Assembly (NCBI RefSeq): GCF_009192775.1
Contig: NZ_VTFX01000003.1
Location: 1-64,000, forward strand
DNA length: 64,000 nucleotides
Direction: 5' to 3'
Origin: Arthrobacter yangruifuii
GTDB lineage: Bacteria; Actinomycetota; Actinomycetes; Actinomycetales; Micrococcaceae
Positions 47,021 through 58,782 of this stretch are shown here, in pieces; within the stretch, counting starts at the first letter, position 1, and every line of letters starts with the position of its first letter. The position numbers and the translations under genes were made by a program. The notes beneath the pieces are model-generated. The model was not told where the DNA came from. It was given only the letters and a program-made list of their open reading frames with translations, and did not search any database.

Positions 47021-48123
47021 GCCGCTTCGGACTGGGCGTGGTTATTGGCAAGTTCTATCCTCCGCATGCCGGCCACCGGCACCTCATCACCGCGGCGTCG
47101 GAACAGTCCGCCAGAGTCGCCGTCGTGGTTTTCGGCAGCCGGTTTGAGAACATCGCCCTGGCTGACCGCGTGAAGTGGCTGGCCGCAGAATTTGAGGACA
47201 CCAACGTCACAGTCATCGGAATGCCCGATGACTGCCCGGTGGACTATGACTCCCGGCCCATCTGGAAGGCGCACAACGAGGTACTGCGGCTCGCACTGCG
47301 GAACAGGGGCATCACGGAGGTCGACGCCGTCTTCAGCTCCGAGGAATACGGTGCAACCCTGGCCGCGGATTTCGGCGCTGAACACGTCATGGTGGACCGG
47401 GCCAGGAGCGCCTACCGGGTCAGCGGCACTCTGTGCCGCGATGACCTGGGCGCGGCATGGCGGAACATCCTCAAGCCCGCCCGGCAGGACATGGCCGTGC
47501 GGATCATCGTCGTCGGCGCCGAGTCCACCGGCACCACCACCCTCGCCGAGGCATTGATCCGGCATTACCGGCACCGCTATCCCGAGCTGGTGGACGTTCC
47601 CGAATTCGGCCGGCAGTTCACCTACGACAAGTTCGCGGCACTGCAGGCGGAGAAACCCGGCGCCGTGATCACCGACATGGTCTGGACGGCCGAGGATTTC
47701 GCGCTGATCGGGGAACGCCAGAACCAGATGGAAAACGAGGCAGCGGCGCGGTGCCCCCTGGTGATCGCCGATACCGACGCGATCACCACCAAACTGTTCG
47801 AACGCGTTTACCTGGGGGAGCGAAGCCACGGTTCCCGCCGGGCCGTTGAGCGGCTGCCGCGCCGTGACCTCTATCTTGTGACGGACCACGCCGGTGTAGC
47901 CTTCGAGGACGACGGATGGCGTGAGGCCGAGCACCCCCGGGCGGAGATGACCGAATGGTTTAAAGAGGAGCTTACGGCTGCCGGCTCCTCCTGGATCCTC
48001 GTATCCGGCAGCCCGGAGGAGCGCCTGTCCACGGCAACCGGAATAATTGATCCCCTCATCGCCCAGCGCAACCGCTTCACGTCCCCGCCCTGGGCAACAC
48101 GGACGGTACTGGCAGGAGCCTGA
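47017..48123 (+). CDS. nadR: NadR-like NMN adenylyltransferase / nicotinamide riboside kinase
   Basis: A 368-aa two-domain enzyme. The N-terminal adenylyltransferase has GKFYPPHAGHRHL near residue 11 with the HxGH motif. The C-terminal kinase has a P-loop-like GAESTGTTTLAEAL near 167. The usual GxxxxGK(S/T) Lys is replaced by Thr, an oddity worth testing. Together it phosphorylates nicotinamide riboside and turns NMN into NAD. It lacks the DNA-binding domain of enteric NadR, regulation being left to NrtR. GTG at 47017 overlaps pnuC; its stop overlaps nrtR. Confidence 0.92.
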   Translation: MSRFGLGVVIGKFYPPHAGHRHLITAASEQSARVAVVVFGSRFENIALADRVKWLAAEFEDTNVTVIGMPDDCPVDYDSRPIWKAHNEVLRLALRNRGITEVDAVFSSEEYGATLAADFGAEHVMVDRARSAYRVSGTLCRDDLGAAWRNILKPARQDMAVRIIVVGAESTGTTTLAEALIRHYRHRYPELVDVPEFGRQFTYDKFAALQAEKPGAVITDMVWTAEDFALIGERQNQMENEAAARCPLVIADTDAITTKLFERVYLGERSHGSRRAVERLPRRDLYLVTDHAGVAFEDDGWREAEHPRAEMTEWFKEELTAAGSSWILVSGSPEERLSTATGIIDPLIAQRNRFTSPPWATRTVLAGA

Positions 48124-48866
48124 TGGCCACAGACGAAGAACAGTTCCTTCAGGACTACACGCCCGGGGAATACCCCCCGGTTGCGCTGGCAGTGGACCTG
48201 GTGGTCTTCGCCGTCACCGAAAGTACCCTGTATGCAGCCTTCGTCCGGCGCGGCGGGCACCCGTTCAAGGGTGCACTGGCACTGCCGGGCGGCTTCGTCG
48301 GAGCGGATGAGGATGCCCTGGCGGCGGCACGGCGCGAGTTGGAGGAGGAGACCGGGCTGGAGCTCGGAGGGCACCGCGCCCACATCGAGCAGCTCGCTAC
48401 GTACAGCTCGCCCCAACGCGACCCGCGCATGCGCGTGGTTTCGGTTGCCCACCTGGCGCTGCTCCCCACCGACGGCCGGGCCCTGCCGGTTCTCAATCCC
48501 GGCACCGACAGTGCAGCAGCCCACTGGCTTCCCGTCTACGAGGTCCTTGCCGGTGAGACACTGGCTTTCGACCACGGGGAAATCCTCACCGCCGCACTGG
48601 AGCGCCTTGCGGGCAAGATCGAATACACCCTCACGGCGGCCAGGCTGCTGCCCGGGGAATTCACCCTTTACCAATTACGCCGGGTTTATCAGGCCGTGTG
48701 GAATACCGGCAGGCTTGACGCCGGCAATTTCACCCGGAAAATGACCGGTGCGCTTCAGGACACCGGGCGGAAAGCCATCGGAGATAAGGGTGCTCCCGCG
48801 GCATTATTTACCGTGCGGGAGGAATACCTGAGTCCGCCAATGATCCGCCCGGCAGCGAATAGCTGA
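48123..48866 (+). CDS. nrtR: NrtR, Nudix-related transcriptional regulator of NAD metabolism
   Basis: A 247-aa protein. The Nudix domain contains the full box GFVGADEDALAAARREL... to ETGLEL near residue 58, with the REL-EEE-TGL core intact, so ADP-ribose binding and possibly hydrolysis is expected. The C-terminal part, from about 155 (EYTLTAARLLPGEFTLYQLR), is a winged helix typical of NrtR. It is co-translated with nadR by one-base overlap (TGATG). It likely represses its own operon at the palindrome at 46325 and is released by ADP-ribose. Confidence 0.93.
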   Translation: MATDEEQFLQDYTPGEYPPVALAVDLVVFAVTESTLYAAFVRRGGHPFKGALALPGGFVGADEDALAAARRELEEETGLELGGHRAHIEQLATYSSPQRDPRMRVVSVAHLALLPTDGRALPVLNPGTDSAAAHWLPVYEVLAGETLAFDHGEILTAALERLAGKIEYTLTAARLLPGEFTLYQLRRVYQAVWNTGRLDAGNFTRKMTGALQDTGRKAIGDKGAPAALFTVREEYLSPPMIRPAANS

Positions 48867-48917
48867 CCAACGCCCCGCGGACGCAGCCACGCGGACCGGG
48901 GTCTGGACCCGGGCCGG

Positions 48918-49622
48918 TCAGGAAGCGCTCCGCCAGGTCCGCAGGACCCCGGCAACAATGAGGCCCTGCCCGGCGCAGTACGTGAGCATGACGAGGGCAC
49001 TGGTCCAGCCAGGCATGTGCTCGGGCAGGAAGATCCGGCAGGCCAGAATGGTGTCAGAGGCCAGGAACAGCAGACCGCCGGCCGCCACCATGGGCCGGCA
49101 CCGGGCCGCCGTCGCCGCCGTGCCGGCCAGGACAATCCCGTAGGCGGCCACCGCGAAGGCGAGGCCGCCCAGGGAAGGCCAGAGGACCACGAGCATGAGT
49201 ACCCACCACAGCGGGAAAACCAGCGCCCACCGGGGGAACCGGCCGGCAGCGCCGTCGCGCGACAGCAGCCAGATGTAACAGACATGGGCGAGCCCGAAGA
49301 AACCCAGCATGACGGGCAGTTCGGGGACCGACGGGAAGAACGCGCCCGCGCCGTCGCCGATCCAGGAGAAGAGCAGTGCTGCCAACAGCAGCACAGCCGG
49401 CCGCTTCCGGCCCGCCGGCCCGCCGGGGAGACCCCGCATGCCCCAGAGGGCAGCGGCCGCAAGCAGTGGCATCAACGTGAGCTTGGTCGGCTCCGCGACG
49501 GCCGTGGCATCCACGGCCCGGGCCGCGATGTGAACCGCCGAGGCGGCCGCAAAAGGCAGGAATCCCCACCACCACGAGCGGGGCAGGACAGCGGTTTCGT
49601 TTCGGACGGGCGCGGCAGTCAC
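48918..49622 (-). CDS. Lysoplasmalogenase (YhhN/TMEM86 family)
   Basis: A 234-aa integral membrane protein with about eight segments. Two conserved acidic motifs, FSWIGDGAGAFF near residue 85 and LLFLASDTILA near 185, mark the active site. Enzymes of this family cleave the vinyl-ether bond of lysoplasmalogens, though the bacterial substrate is unclear. GTG at 49622 has GGAG four bases upstream. It diverges from the desaturase gene. Confidence 0.9.
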   Translation of the reverse strand: MTAAPVRNETAVLPRSWWWGFLPFAAASAVHIAARAVDATAVAEPTKLTLMPLLAAAALWGMRGLPGGPAGRKRPAVLLLAALLFSWIGDGAGAFFPSVPELPVMLGFFGLAHVCYIWLLSRDGAAGRFPRWALVFPLWWVLMLVVLWPSLGGLAFAVAAYGIVLAGTAATAARCRPMVAAGGLLFLASDTILACRIFLPEHMPGWTSALVMLTYCAGQGLIVAGVLRTWRSAS

Positions 49623-49763
49623 GGCACTCCTTTGGGGTCGGCTGCAGCCAATCGTACTGTGCCTTCGAAAAAGGGAGCTGCACCGTAATGCCTGTGCAGG
49701 ATGCAGACAAGCATAGACGCACGTTAACCCCGCCCGTCACAGACAAACACCAGACTTTCGGGT

Positions 49764-49769
49764 TAGGCT
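49764..49769 (+). promoter_or_regulatory. Putative -10 box of the desaturase gene
   Basis: TAGGCT lies in TTAGGCTAAATATATC, 65 bases before the desaturase ATG at 49835. Confidence 0.35.
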
Positions 49770-49834
49770 AAATATATCTGGAGCGAAAACGCTCGCACCG
49801 CCGGCTGGGAAGTCGACCACCACCAGAAGGCAGA

Positions 49835-50932
49835 ATGAGCGTACCTGCATCCTCCACTGCAATGACTGAAGAAAACGCGAGTGTAAAGAAACCGCGCCGG
49901 AATAACGTGACCAGCACCTACTCCGGACTGCTTAAAGCGGTCCGCGACGAAGGCCTGCTGAAGCGCCGGCGCTCTTTTTACATCACCACGTTCGTGTTCC
50001 TTTGTCTTGGCCTTGTTGCCGCTGCCACCGGGTTTTTCCTCATCGGGGAAAGCTGGTTCCAGCTGCTCATAGCGGCCGCGCTGGGTATCCTCCTGACGCA
50101 GCTTGCCTTTATTGCCCACGAGGCGTCGCACCGCCAGGTGTTCGAATCCGGTCCGGCGAATGACCGCGCCGGTAAGTTCGTGGCGAACGCCGTCGTCGGC
50201 ATCAGTTACCAGTGGTGGATGAACAAGCACAGCAGGCACCATGCCAACCCGAACACGGTGGGCAAGGATCCGGACATTGACATGGACACCATCTCCTTCC
50301 TGCCGGAGCAGGCAGCCCGGCAGAAGGGGTTCATGGCGTGGTTTGCGCGCCGCCAGGGCTGGCTGTTCTTCCCGCTGCTGATGCTTGAGGGCATCAACCT
50401 GCACGCGACCTCCATTAAGCACCTCTTTGCCAACAAGCAGGTCAAGGGACGCGTATCCGAACTGGTCATGGTGTTCACCCGTCTGGGCCTGTACGTGGCT
50501 GCCGTGTTCTTCTTCCTGCCGGTGGGGATGGCCTTCGCCTTCCTTGGCGTCCAGCTTGCAGTGTTCGGCGTTTACATGGGCGCATCCTTTGCGCCGAACC
50601 ATAAGGGCATGCCGATCCTCCCGAGGGACTCCAAGGTGGACTTCCTCGGCCGCCAGGTGCTGACGTCCCGCAATATCGTGGGACGCGGCATGAGCACGCT
50701 GATGGGTGGACTGAACTACCAGGTGGAGCACCACCTGTTCCCGAGCATGCCCCGGCCGCACCTGGCCCGGGCCAGCGAACTGGTGAAGGAACACTGCGCC
50801 AAGCACTCGATTCCCTACACCGAGACCACCCTGGTCCAGTCCTACGCGATTGTGGTCCGCTACCTCAATGAAGTGGGCCTGTCCGCCCGCGACCCGTTCG
50901 ACTGCCCTGTCCGGTCCAAGTACCGCATCTAA
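49835..50932 (+). CDS. Fatty acid desaturase (membrane, histidine-box type)
   Basis: A 365-aa membrane diiron enzyme. Three His boxes: HEASH near residue 95, HSRHH near 131 and QVEHH near 298. Hydrophobic stretches near 50-95 and 200-250 give four membrane segments. It introduces a cis double bond in acyl chains, probably acyl-lipid or acyl-CoA, to raise membrane fluidity; similar to DesA3-type enzymes. ATG at 49835 has AAGG upstream; ATG at 49862 is alternative. It needs a reductase partner, not seen nearby. Confidence 0.92.
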   Translation: MSVPASSTAMTEENASVKKPRRNNVTSTYSGLLKAVRDEGLLKRRRSFYITTFVFLCLGLVAAATGFFLIGESWFQLLIAAALGILLTQLAFIAHEASHRQVFESGPANDRAGKFVANAVVGISYQWWMNKHSRHHANPNTVGKDPDIDMDTISFLPEQAARQKGFMAWFARRQGWLFFPLLMLEGINLHATSIKHLFANKQVKGRVSELVMVFTRLGLYVAAVFFFLPVGMAFAFLGVQLAVFGVYMGASFAPNHKGMPILPRDSKVDFLGRQVLTSRNIVGRGMSTLMGGLNYQVEHHLFPSMPRPHLARASELVKEHCAKHSIPYTETTLVQSYAIVVRYLNEVGLSARDPFDCPVRSKYRI

Positions 50933-50993
50933 GGCCAGCGCCTGACTGACGGCGAAGGTCCATAGCCTTCGACGCATCTGACAGAGTAGGAAC

Positions 50994-52067
50994 ATGACTA
51001 AAGACCCCGCAGCCCGCCCGACGGACAAGACGCCCGTGGCCCACCTCGGTATGCGGCTGGAGGACTCCCTCCACGCGTGGCGGGATGAACGTGCCCGCAA
51101 CCGGGGCGATGTGCAGACCGTCCTCCCGTTCACCGGATACGGCTCCACCGAATGGGTGCGGGTACTCGGCCGGGTCATCCTGGCCAAGCCCGGCTACTTC
51201 GACGGTGCCGAGAAATCGATGGCGTCCAAAGCGATCGCCGACGGTATCCGCGGCTGGCGCAACTTCATGAGCCCGCCGGTGAACAAGGCCACGGTCACTG
51301 TCATTGTCGGCGATCAGAAGCATGTGGTGACCGCGGACCGCGGGGGAGTGGTGGACGCTGTGCTTCCCGCCGATCTCCAGCCTGGTTGGACCACCATCCT
51401 CTTCCGCTCCGAGGATGGTGAAGAAACCACGGCACCGATTTACGTGGTGGACCCGGCCGCTGAGGTGGGGGTCGTGTCCGACATTGATGACACCATCATG
51501 GTTACCGCCCTGCCGCGTCCGATGCTGGCAGCGTGGAACACTTTCGTCCTGGATGAGCATGCCCGGACGCCCACGCCCGGCATGGCGGTGATGATGGACC
51601 GCCTGGCCCGGGAAAACCCGGTGGGCCCCGTGCTCTATCTGTCAACCGGCGCCTGGAACGTGGCCGCCACCCTGACCCGGTTCATTACCCGCAACCTGTA
51701 TCCGGCCGGTCCGCTGCTGCTGACCGACTGGGGTCCCACCACGGACCGCTGGTTCCGCAGCGGGCAGGCGCACAAGCGCACCCAGCTGGAACGGCTCGCC
51801 CAGGAATTCCCGGATATCAAATGGCTGCTGATCGGCGACGACGGCCAGCATGACGAAGAGATCTATGCCGACTTCGCCCAGCGGCACCCGGAGAATGTCC
51901 GGGCGATCGCCATCCGCCAGCTCTCGGCCGGTGAAGCGGTGCTGGCCGGCGGCCGGACGGGGAGGCCCGGACAGACCCCCGTGCAGGTGCCGTGGATCTA
52001 CGCGCCCGACGGAGCCGGGATGGCCCGTCAGCTGGCCGAACTCGGACTGCTCACCGACGAAGGCTAG
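50994..52067 (+). CDS. App1-family phosphatidate phosphatase-like protein (DUF2183)
   Basis: A 357-aa protein. The HAD-like DxDxT motif is VVSDIDDTIMVTA near residue 163, with STGAWN near 218 and DIKWLLIGDDGQHD near 275, the order seen in yeast App1 phosphatidate phosphatase and its bacterial relatives. It likely dephosphorylates a lipid or phosphate ester near the membrane. The gene starts 61 bases after the desaturase stop and may be read with it. Confidence 0.88.
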   Translation: MTKDPAARPTDKTPVAHLGMRLEDSLHAWRDERARNRGDVQTVLPFTGYGSTEWVRVLGRVILAKPGYFDGAEKSMASKAIADGIRGWRNFMSPPVNKATVTVIVGDQKHVVTADRGGVVDAVLPADLQPGWTTILFRSEDGEETTAPIYVVDPAAEVGVVSDIDDTIMVTALPRPMLAAWNTFVLDEHARTPTPGMAVMMDRLARENPVGPVLYLSTGAWNVAATLTRFITRNLYPAGPLLLTDWGPTTDRWFRSGQAHKRTQLERLAQEFPDIKWLLIGDDGQHDEEIYADFAQRHPENVRAIAIRQLSAGEAVLAGGRTGRPGQTPVQVPWIYAPDGAGMARQLAELGLLTDEG

Positions 52068-52127
52068 TTTTCCCCGGGCAGGGTGGGAACGGCAACGGAA
52101 ACGGCGGCCGCTCCTGCCGTGCCGGCC

Positions 52128-53228
52128 CTACGCTGCGTCGCCGCTCTCCGCAGTAATGGTCCGCAGGATGCGGCGCATGTCCATGGCCAGGGCGGCCGTC
52201 GCATCCACCGGGCTTTCGGCCGAGGCCGAAGTGTTGATCAGGCCCACCAGCTTCACCAGTGCCTCCGTTGCTGCCGAGTGCTCCTCGCTCTCCGGATCCC
52301 ACTTCTCGACCGCCTCGCCGCAGGCATTCACGGCGTCGGCCACCGGATTGATCAGGGCCGCCGGGACGGCGACGTGCTCCGGATTGCGCCAGATGGCGTC
52401 GGCGAGGACTTCGGTCATGTCCTTGACATGCCGGGTGGCACGTTCCATGGACCGCAGCGCGCGGTAGTCGGCGCTGATATCCCGGCGGTACTTGCGGCGG
52501 CGGATGTTCCCGTGCCGGCTGTTGTCGGCCAGCTCCACGGCTTCGCGGACCTCCTTGGTCAAGGCGTCCAGCTCGCTTTCCCGCTGGGACCAGTCCTCAT
52601 GTTCGGGCGGCCAGGTTTCCCCCAGCGCCGTGCCCATGTCCCGCAGCTGCCGCGCCAGCGACCTCCGCAGGGTCACCAGCCCGTTGACTGCGCCGTTCAG
52701 GTGCAGCGGCGGGAAAACGAGGGCGTTGACGGATAAGCCGACGGCCACGCCCACCAGCATCTGCACGCCGTACCCGAAGGAGTACCCGTCCGGATCGTCA
52801 CCGCCCAGGACCAGGACAAACAGCGCAGCCATGGGCACGTATTCCCGCCCGGACGCGCCCAGGAAGGACAATCCGCCGAGCAGTACGCCGATGCCCACAA
52901 TCACGGAGATGGTCCAGACATTCGGGGCGCCGATCAGCAGCGCCCCCAGTGCCAGGAGCATTCCGGTCACGAGGCCCGCCAGGGTTTCCATACCGGTACG
53001 GAATGAACCGGACACCGTGGGGTACATGCTGACGATGGCGCCCAGCGGCGCATAGTACGGGTACTGCGAGGCGACCCCCGGTACGTGGGGGGCAAGGGTC
53101 CAGGCAATACCGACGGCAAGGGCCGCCTTGAAGGCGAGCTGGAAGCGGGTGTAGCGCAGGACTCCGGTCACCCGGTTGGTAACGGCACTCAGTGACCGTT
53201 TGGAGACGGTTCTTTCACCAATGGTCAT
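52128..53228 (-). CDS. FUSC/aromatic acid exporter-like membrane protein
   Basis: A 366-aa protein. Six membrane segments cover about residues 20-175 (such as FQLAFKAALAVGIAWTLA near 26 and VWTISVIVGIGVLLGGLSF near 91), followed by a long cytoplasmic helical domain rich in charged residues. It resembles fusaric acid resistance and aromatic acid exporter proteins. ATG at 53228 begins MTIGERTVSK; a TAATAC -10 box lies seven bases before it (53236-53241 complement), giving a possible leaderless start. It follows the LysR gene by 40 bases, so may be its target. Confidence 0.85.
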   Translation of the reverse strand: MTIGERTVSKRSLSAVTNRVTGVLRYTRFQLAFKAALAVGIAWTLAPHVPGVASQYPYYAPLGAIVSMYPTVSGSFRTGMETLAGLVTGMLLALGALLIGAPNVWTISVIVGIGVLLGGLSFLGASGREYVPMAALFVLVLGGDDPDGYSFGYGVQMLVGVAVGLSVNALVFPPLHLNGAVNGLVTLRRSLARQLRDMGTALGETWPPEHEDWSQRESELDALTKEVREAVELADNSRHGNIRRRKYRRDISADYRALRSMERATRHVKDMTEVLADAIWRNPEHVAVPAALINPVADAVNACGEAVEKWDPESEEHSAATEALVKLVGLINTSASAESPVDATAALAMDMRRILRTITAESGDAA

Positions 53229-53235
53229 GCTTCGA

Positions 53236-53241
53236 GTATTA
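53236..53241 (-). promoter_or_regulatory. -10 box of the FUSC gene
   Basis: TAATAC on the minus strand, with seven bases to the ATG at 53228. Consistent with a leaderless transcript from inside the gap between the LysR and FUSC genes. Confidence 0.4.
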
Positions 53242-53268
53242 CCCGTGCCCTGGACGGGGCACGACTTT

Positions 53269-54207
53269 TCAGCCCTGCCCGGGGCCGGATGTGGGCAGCG
53301 GCACAATGCTCCGCCGGCCCAGGACTTCAGCCAGGCGGTCCAGGAAAAGCCGGACCTGGACGTTCTGTTCATGGATCAGCAGGGCGAAGATACTGCGTGC
53401 CAGCCGGATCTCCGGGACATCCAGCACCACCGTGCCGGCCGGGCGGTTCAGCATCGCCAGCTCCGGCACCAGCGCCGCCCCCAGACCCGCGGAAGCCATG
53501 GCCAGACTGGCGTTGAAGTCATCGCAGTACGCTGCCACCTGCGGGTGCAGGCTGCAGCTGGCGAAAAGCCGCTCAATCACCAGCGCATCCGGCGTACCCG
53601 GGTGGTGCATGATCCAGGGCATTCCCGCCAGCTGTTCAGCCGTCACTTCGGCACCGCTGCGGATGCCCCAGGATTCGGGCAGCACCACCCGGAAGTTGTC
53701 GTCTCCCAGCCACCGGCGGCTGATCGAGGAGGGCCAGGCCAGCCCGCCCTGGCCCACCTGGTACACCAGGGCGACGTCGAGGTTTCCGCCGGTGCGCAGG
53801 CCCTGGATGGTCTGCGCGGGTTCAGCCACGGAAAGATGCAGATCAATTCCCAGGTCCCGCCACTGGGGCGAGGCCAGCAGTTCCGGCAGGGCAAAGGTTG
53901 CGAGGCTGGGAAAGATGCCAAGCCGCAGTTCGTGTCCGGTGCCCGGTCCGGGCCGCGCCGCAGCGGCCAGAAGGGCATCCATGTCAGTGAGTACCTTGAC
54001 GGCATGCCTGGCCATAACGACGGCGGCGTCCGTGGGGGAGGCAGTGCGGGCGGAACGCTCGAACAGGCGCGCTCCCGTGTCCTTCTCCAGAGCGGTCATC
54101 TGCTGGGATACGGCCGAGGCCGTGTAGCCCAGCCGCAGGGCCGCGGCCGCAAACGATCCCGTGCGGATAACCTCCAGCAGCGTCTTCAAGTGCACGGGGT
54201 TGACCAT
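53269..54207 (-). CDS. LysR-family transcriptional regulator
   Basis: A 312-aa regulator. N-terminal winged helix-turn-helix VIRTGSFAAAALRLGYTAS near residue 15 and VSQQMTALEKDTGARLFER; effector-binding periplasmic-fold domain from about 90. ATG at 54207 is preceded by AAAGGAGG six bases away, an excellent ribosome binding site. The gene is upstream of the FUSC gene in the same direction, suggesting control of an exporter. The inducer is unknown. Confidence 0.92.
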   Translation of the reverse strand: MVNPVHLKTLLEVIRTGSFAAAALRLGYTASAVSQQMTALEKDTGARLFERSARTASPTDAAVVMARHAVKVLTDMDALLAAAARPGPGTGHELRLGIFPSLATFALPELLASPQWRDLGIDLHLSVAEPAQTIQGLRTGGNLDVALVYQVGQGGLAWPSSISRRWLGDDNFRVVLPESWGIRSGAEVTAEQLAGMPWIMHHPGTPDALVIERLFASCSLHPQVAAYCDDFNASLAMASAGLGAALVPELAMLNRPAGTVVLDVPEIRLARSIFALLIHEQNVQVRLFLDRLAEVLGRRSIVPLPTSGPGQG

Positions 54208-54476
54208 TCTGTGCCTCCTTTCCCGCCCGGCGGCGTCGACCACAATATCTAGTGTTGGCCGGTACTAGTCCCGACACGCCCACGGTACGCGACACGCAGG
54301 AATCTTGCCTGTCTCATCACATGTGCATCAAGTTCTGCACAGCCTGTGGAGAACCCCCGCCTGCCCTGCGGAAATCCGCCGAAAAACAGGCCCCCGCCTG
54401 TGCACAAACTGTGGACGGGCACCCTGTCTAATGACATACTTGTAATACATCATGTAGGGGTTCCACCTTGGGGGGC

Positions 54477-54517
54477 GCACTAGATGTAGTGTCTGGGCAG
54501 GGAACTGGATGTAGTAT
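54477..54517 (+). promoter_or_regulatory. nrdHIEF promoter region with two NrdR-box-like sites
   Basis: Two 16-bp sites match the NrdR consensus ACACTATATATAGTGT loosely: GCACTAGATGTAGTGT (54477-54492) and GAACTGGATGTAGTAT (54502-54517). They begin 25 bp apart and overlap a likely -10 (TAGTAT, 54512-54517) and the -35 zone. NrdR is expected to repress nrd genes when dATP is high. nrdR itself is not in the window. The rest of 54208-54645 holds no gene I can support. Confidence 0.7.
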
Positions 54518-54645
54518 CTAGGGACAGACTTCGAGAGCTTCACGAAGCTCCACAAGCAGTTTTTCAGCACTCCGAACGTCCAGCATCACCAGCTCTTTGC
54601 AGCACCACAGAACAGACTTCACGCTTCACTAGGGGAGACCACGCC

Positions 54646-54891
54646 ATGACCGTTACGGTTTACACCAAGCCCGCCTGCGTACAGTGCAACGCCACTTACC
54701 GCGCCCTCGACAAGAAGGGCATTGTGTACCAGAGCGTGGATATGTCGCAGGACCCCGAGGCCCTCGAGCGCGTCCGTGCCATGGGGTACATGCAGGCACC
54801 CGTTGTCGTCACCGAGCAGGACTCCTGGTCCGGCTTCCGTCCCGACAAGATCGAAGAGCTGGCCCAGGCGCAGGTTTCCTCCGTAGCCTAG
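54646..54891 (+). CDS. nrdH: Glutaredoxin-like protein NrdH
   Basis: An 81-aa redoxin. N-terminus MTVTVYTKPACVQCNATYRA has the CVQC active site, with APVVVTEQDSWSGFRPDKI near residue 51 as the NrdH signature. It supplies electrons for class Ib ribonucleotide reductase. First gene of the operon, with AGGGGAGA upstream. Confidence 0.97.
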   Translation: MTVTVYTKPACVQCNATYRALDKKGIVYQSVDMSQDPEALERVRAMGYMQAPVVVTEQDSWSGFRPDKIEELAQAQVSSVA

Positions 54892-54999
54892 GGCTCCGCC
54901 CCGCGGCGGTCCGGGACATCCCGGTTCCGCAGCACCTCGCATCATCCGCATTCCACAGCGGCTCGCACCATTGCACCACCCGTCAGGAGCGCAGCAACC

Positions 55000-55505
55000 A
55001 TGACACTGGGGATGGCAGACCAGGCCGGCCTCGGGCCGGCATCGGCATCCGCAGGGGAGAGGCAGCCGGCAACGGATGCGTCCCTGATCTACTTCTCTTC
55101 AGCCTCCGGGTACACCCGCCGCTTCGTGGAGAAGCTCGGGATTCCCGCGGCCCAGCTTCCGCTCCACACCTCCCAGCCCACCCTGCTTGCCCGCCGTCCG
55201 TATGTGCTGCTGCTTCCCACCTACGGCGGGACGGCGGCCCAGCCCGGAGCGGCGGCCCGGGGGGCCGTTCCCAAACAGGTCATCAAGTTCCTGAACACCG
55301 AGCACAACCGTTCCTTGATCCGGGGAGTGATAGGCGCGGGCAACACAAACTTCGGGGATTCCTATTGCCTCGCGGCAGACATCATTGCCGTGAAATGCCA
55401 GGTCCCCGTGCTGTATCGATTTGAACTCATGGGCACGTCCGAGGACGTTGCCAAGGTTAACGAAGGATTGGAAAAGTTTTGGACACATCAGTCGCAGAAG
55501 CCGGC

Positions 55506-55509
<4 letters not shown>
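55000..55509 (+). CDS. nrdI: Flavodoxin-like protein NrdI
   Basis: A 169-aa protein. After an N-terminal extension of about 28 residues, the FMN-binding loop is [18 protein letters not shown], with LLLPTYGG near 70 and [12 protein letters not shown] near 112. It supplies oxidant to build the Mn(III)2-tyrosyl radical of NrdF. ATG at 55000 follows AGGAG. It overlaps nrdE. Confidence 0.95.
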
Positions 55510-58674
<3,165 letters not shown>

Positions 58675-58706
58675 TTCCTTAGCCGGCTCTCTCTGAGCCA
58701 CCGAAC

Positions 58707-58753
58707 AATGCCCGCCCTCTGTCTGAGCAATGCCCGGACAGAGGGCGGGCATT
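58707..58753 (+). terminator. Terminator after nrdF
   Basis: A perfect 17-bp stem AATGCCCGCCCTCTGTC and its complement (58737-58753), loop of 13 bases. It separates nrdF (+) and the hydrolase gene (-) and probably acts on both. Confidence 0.82.
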
Positions 58754-58782
58754 CGGCATCCTGGGCGCTGGTCCTCCCGGTC

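Noticed and set aside
54328-54570. Minus-strand 80-codon frame upstream of nrdH
   Set aside because: It covers the NrdR boxes and promoter, has no good start and no recognisable domain.
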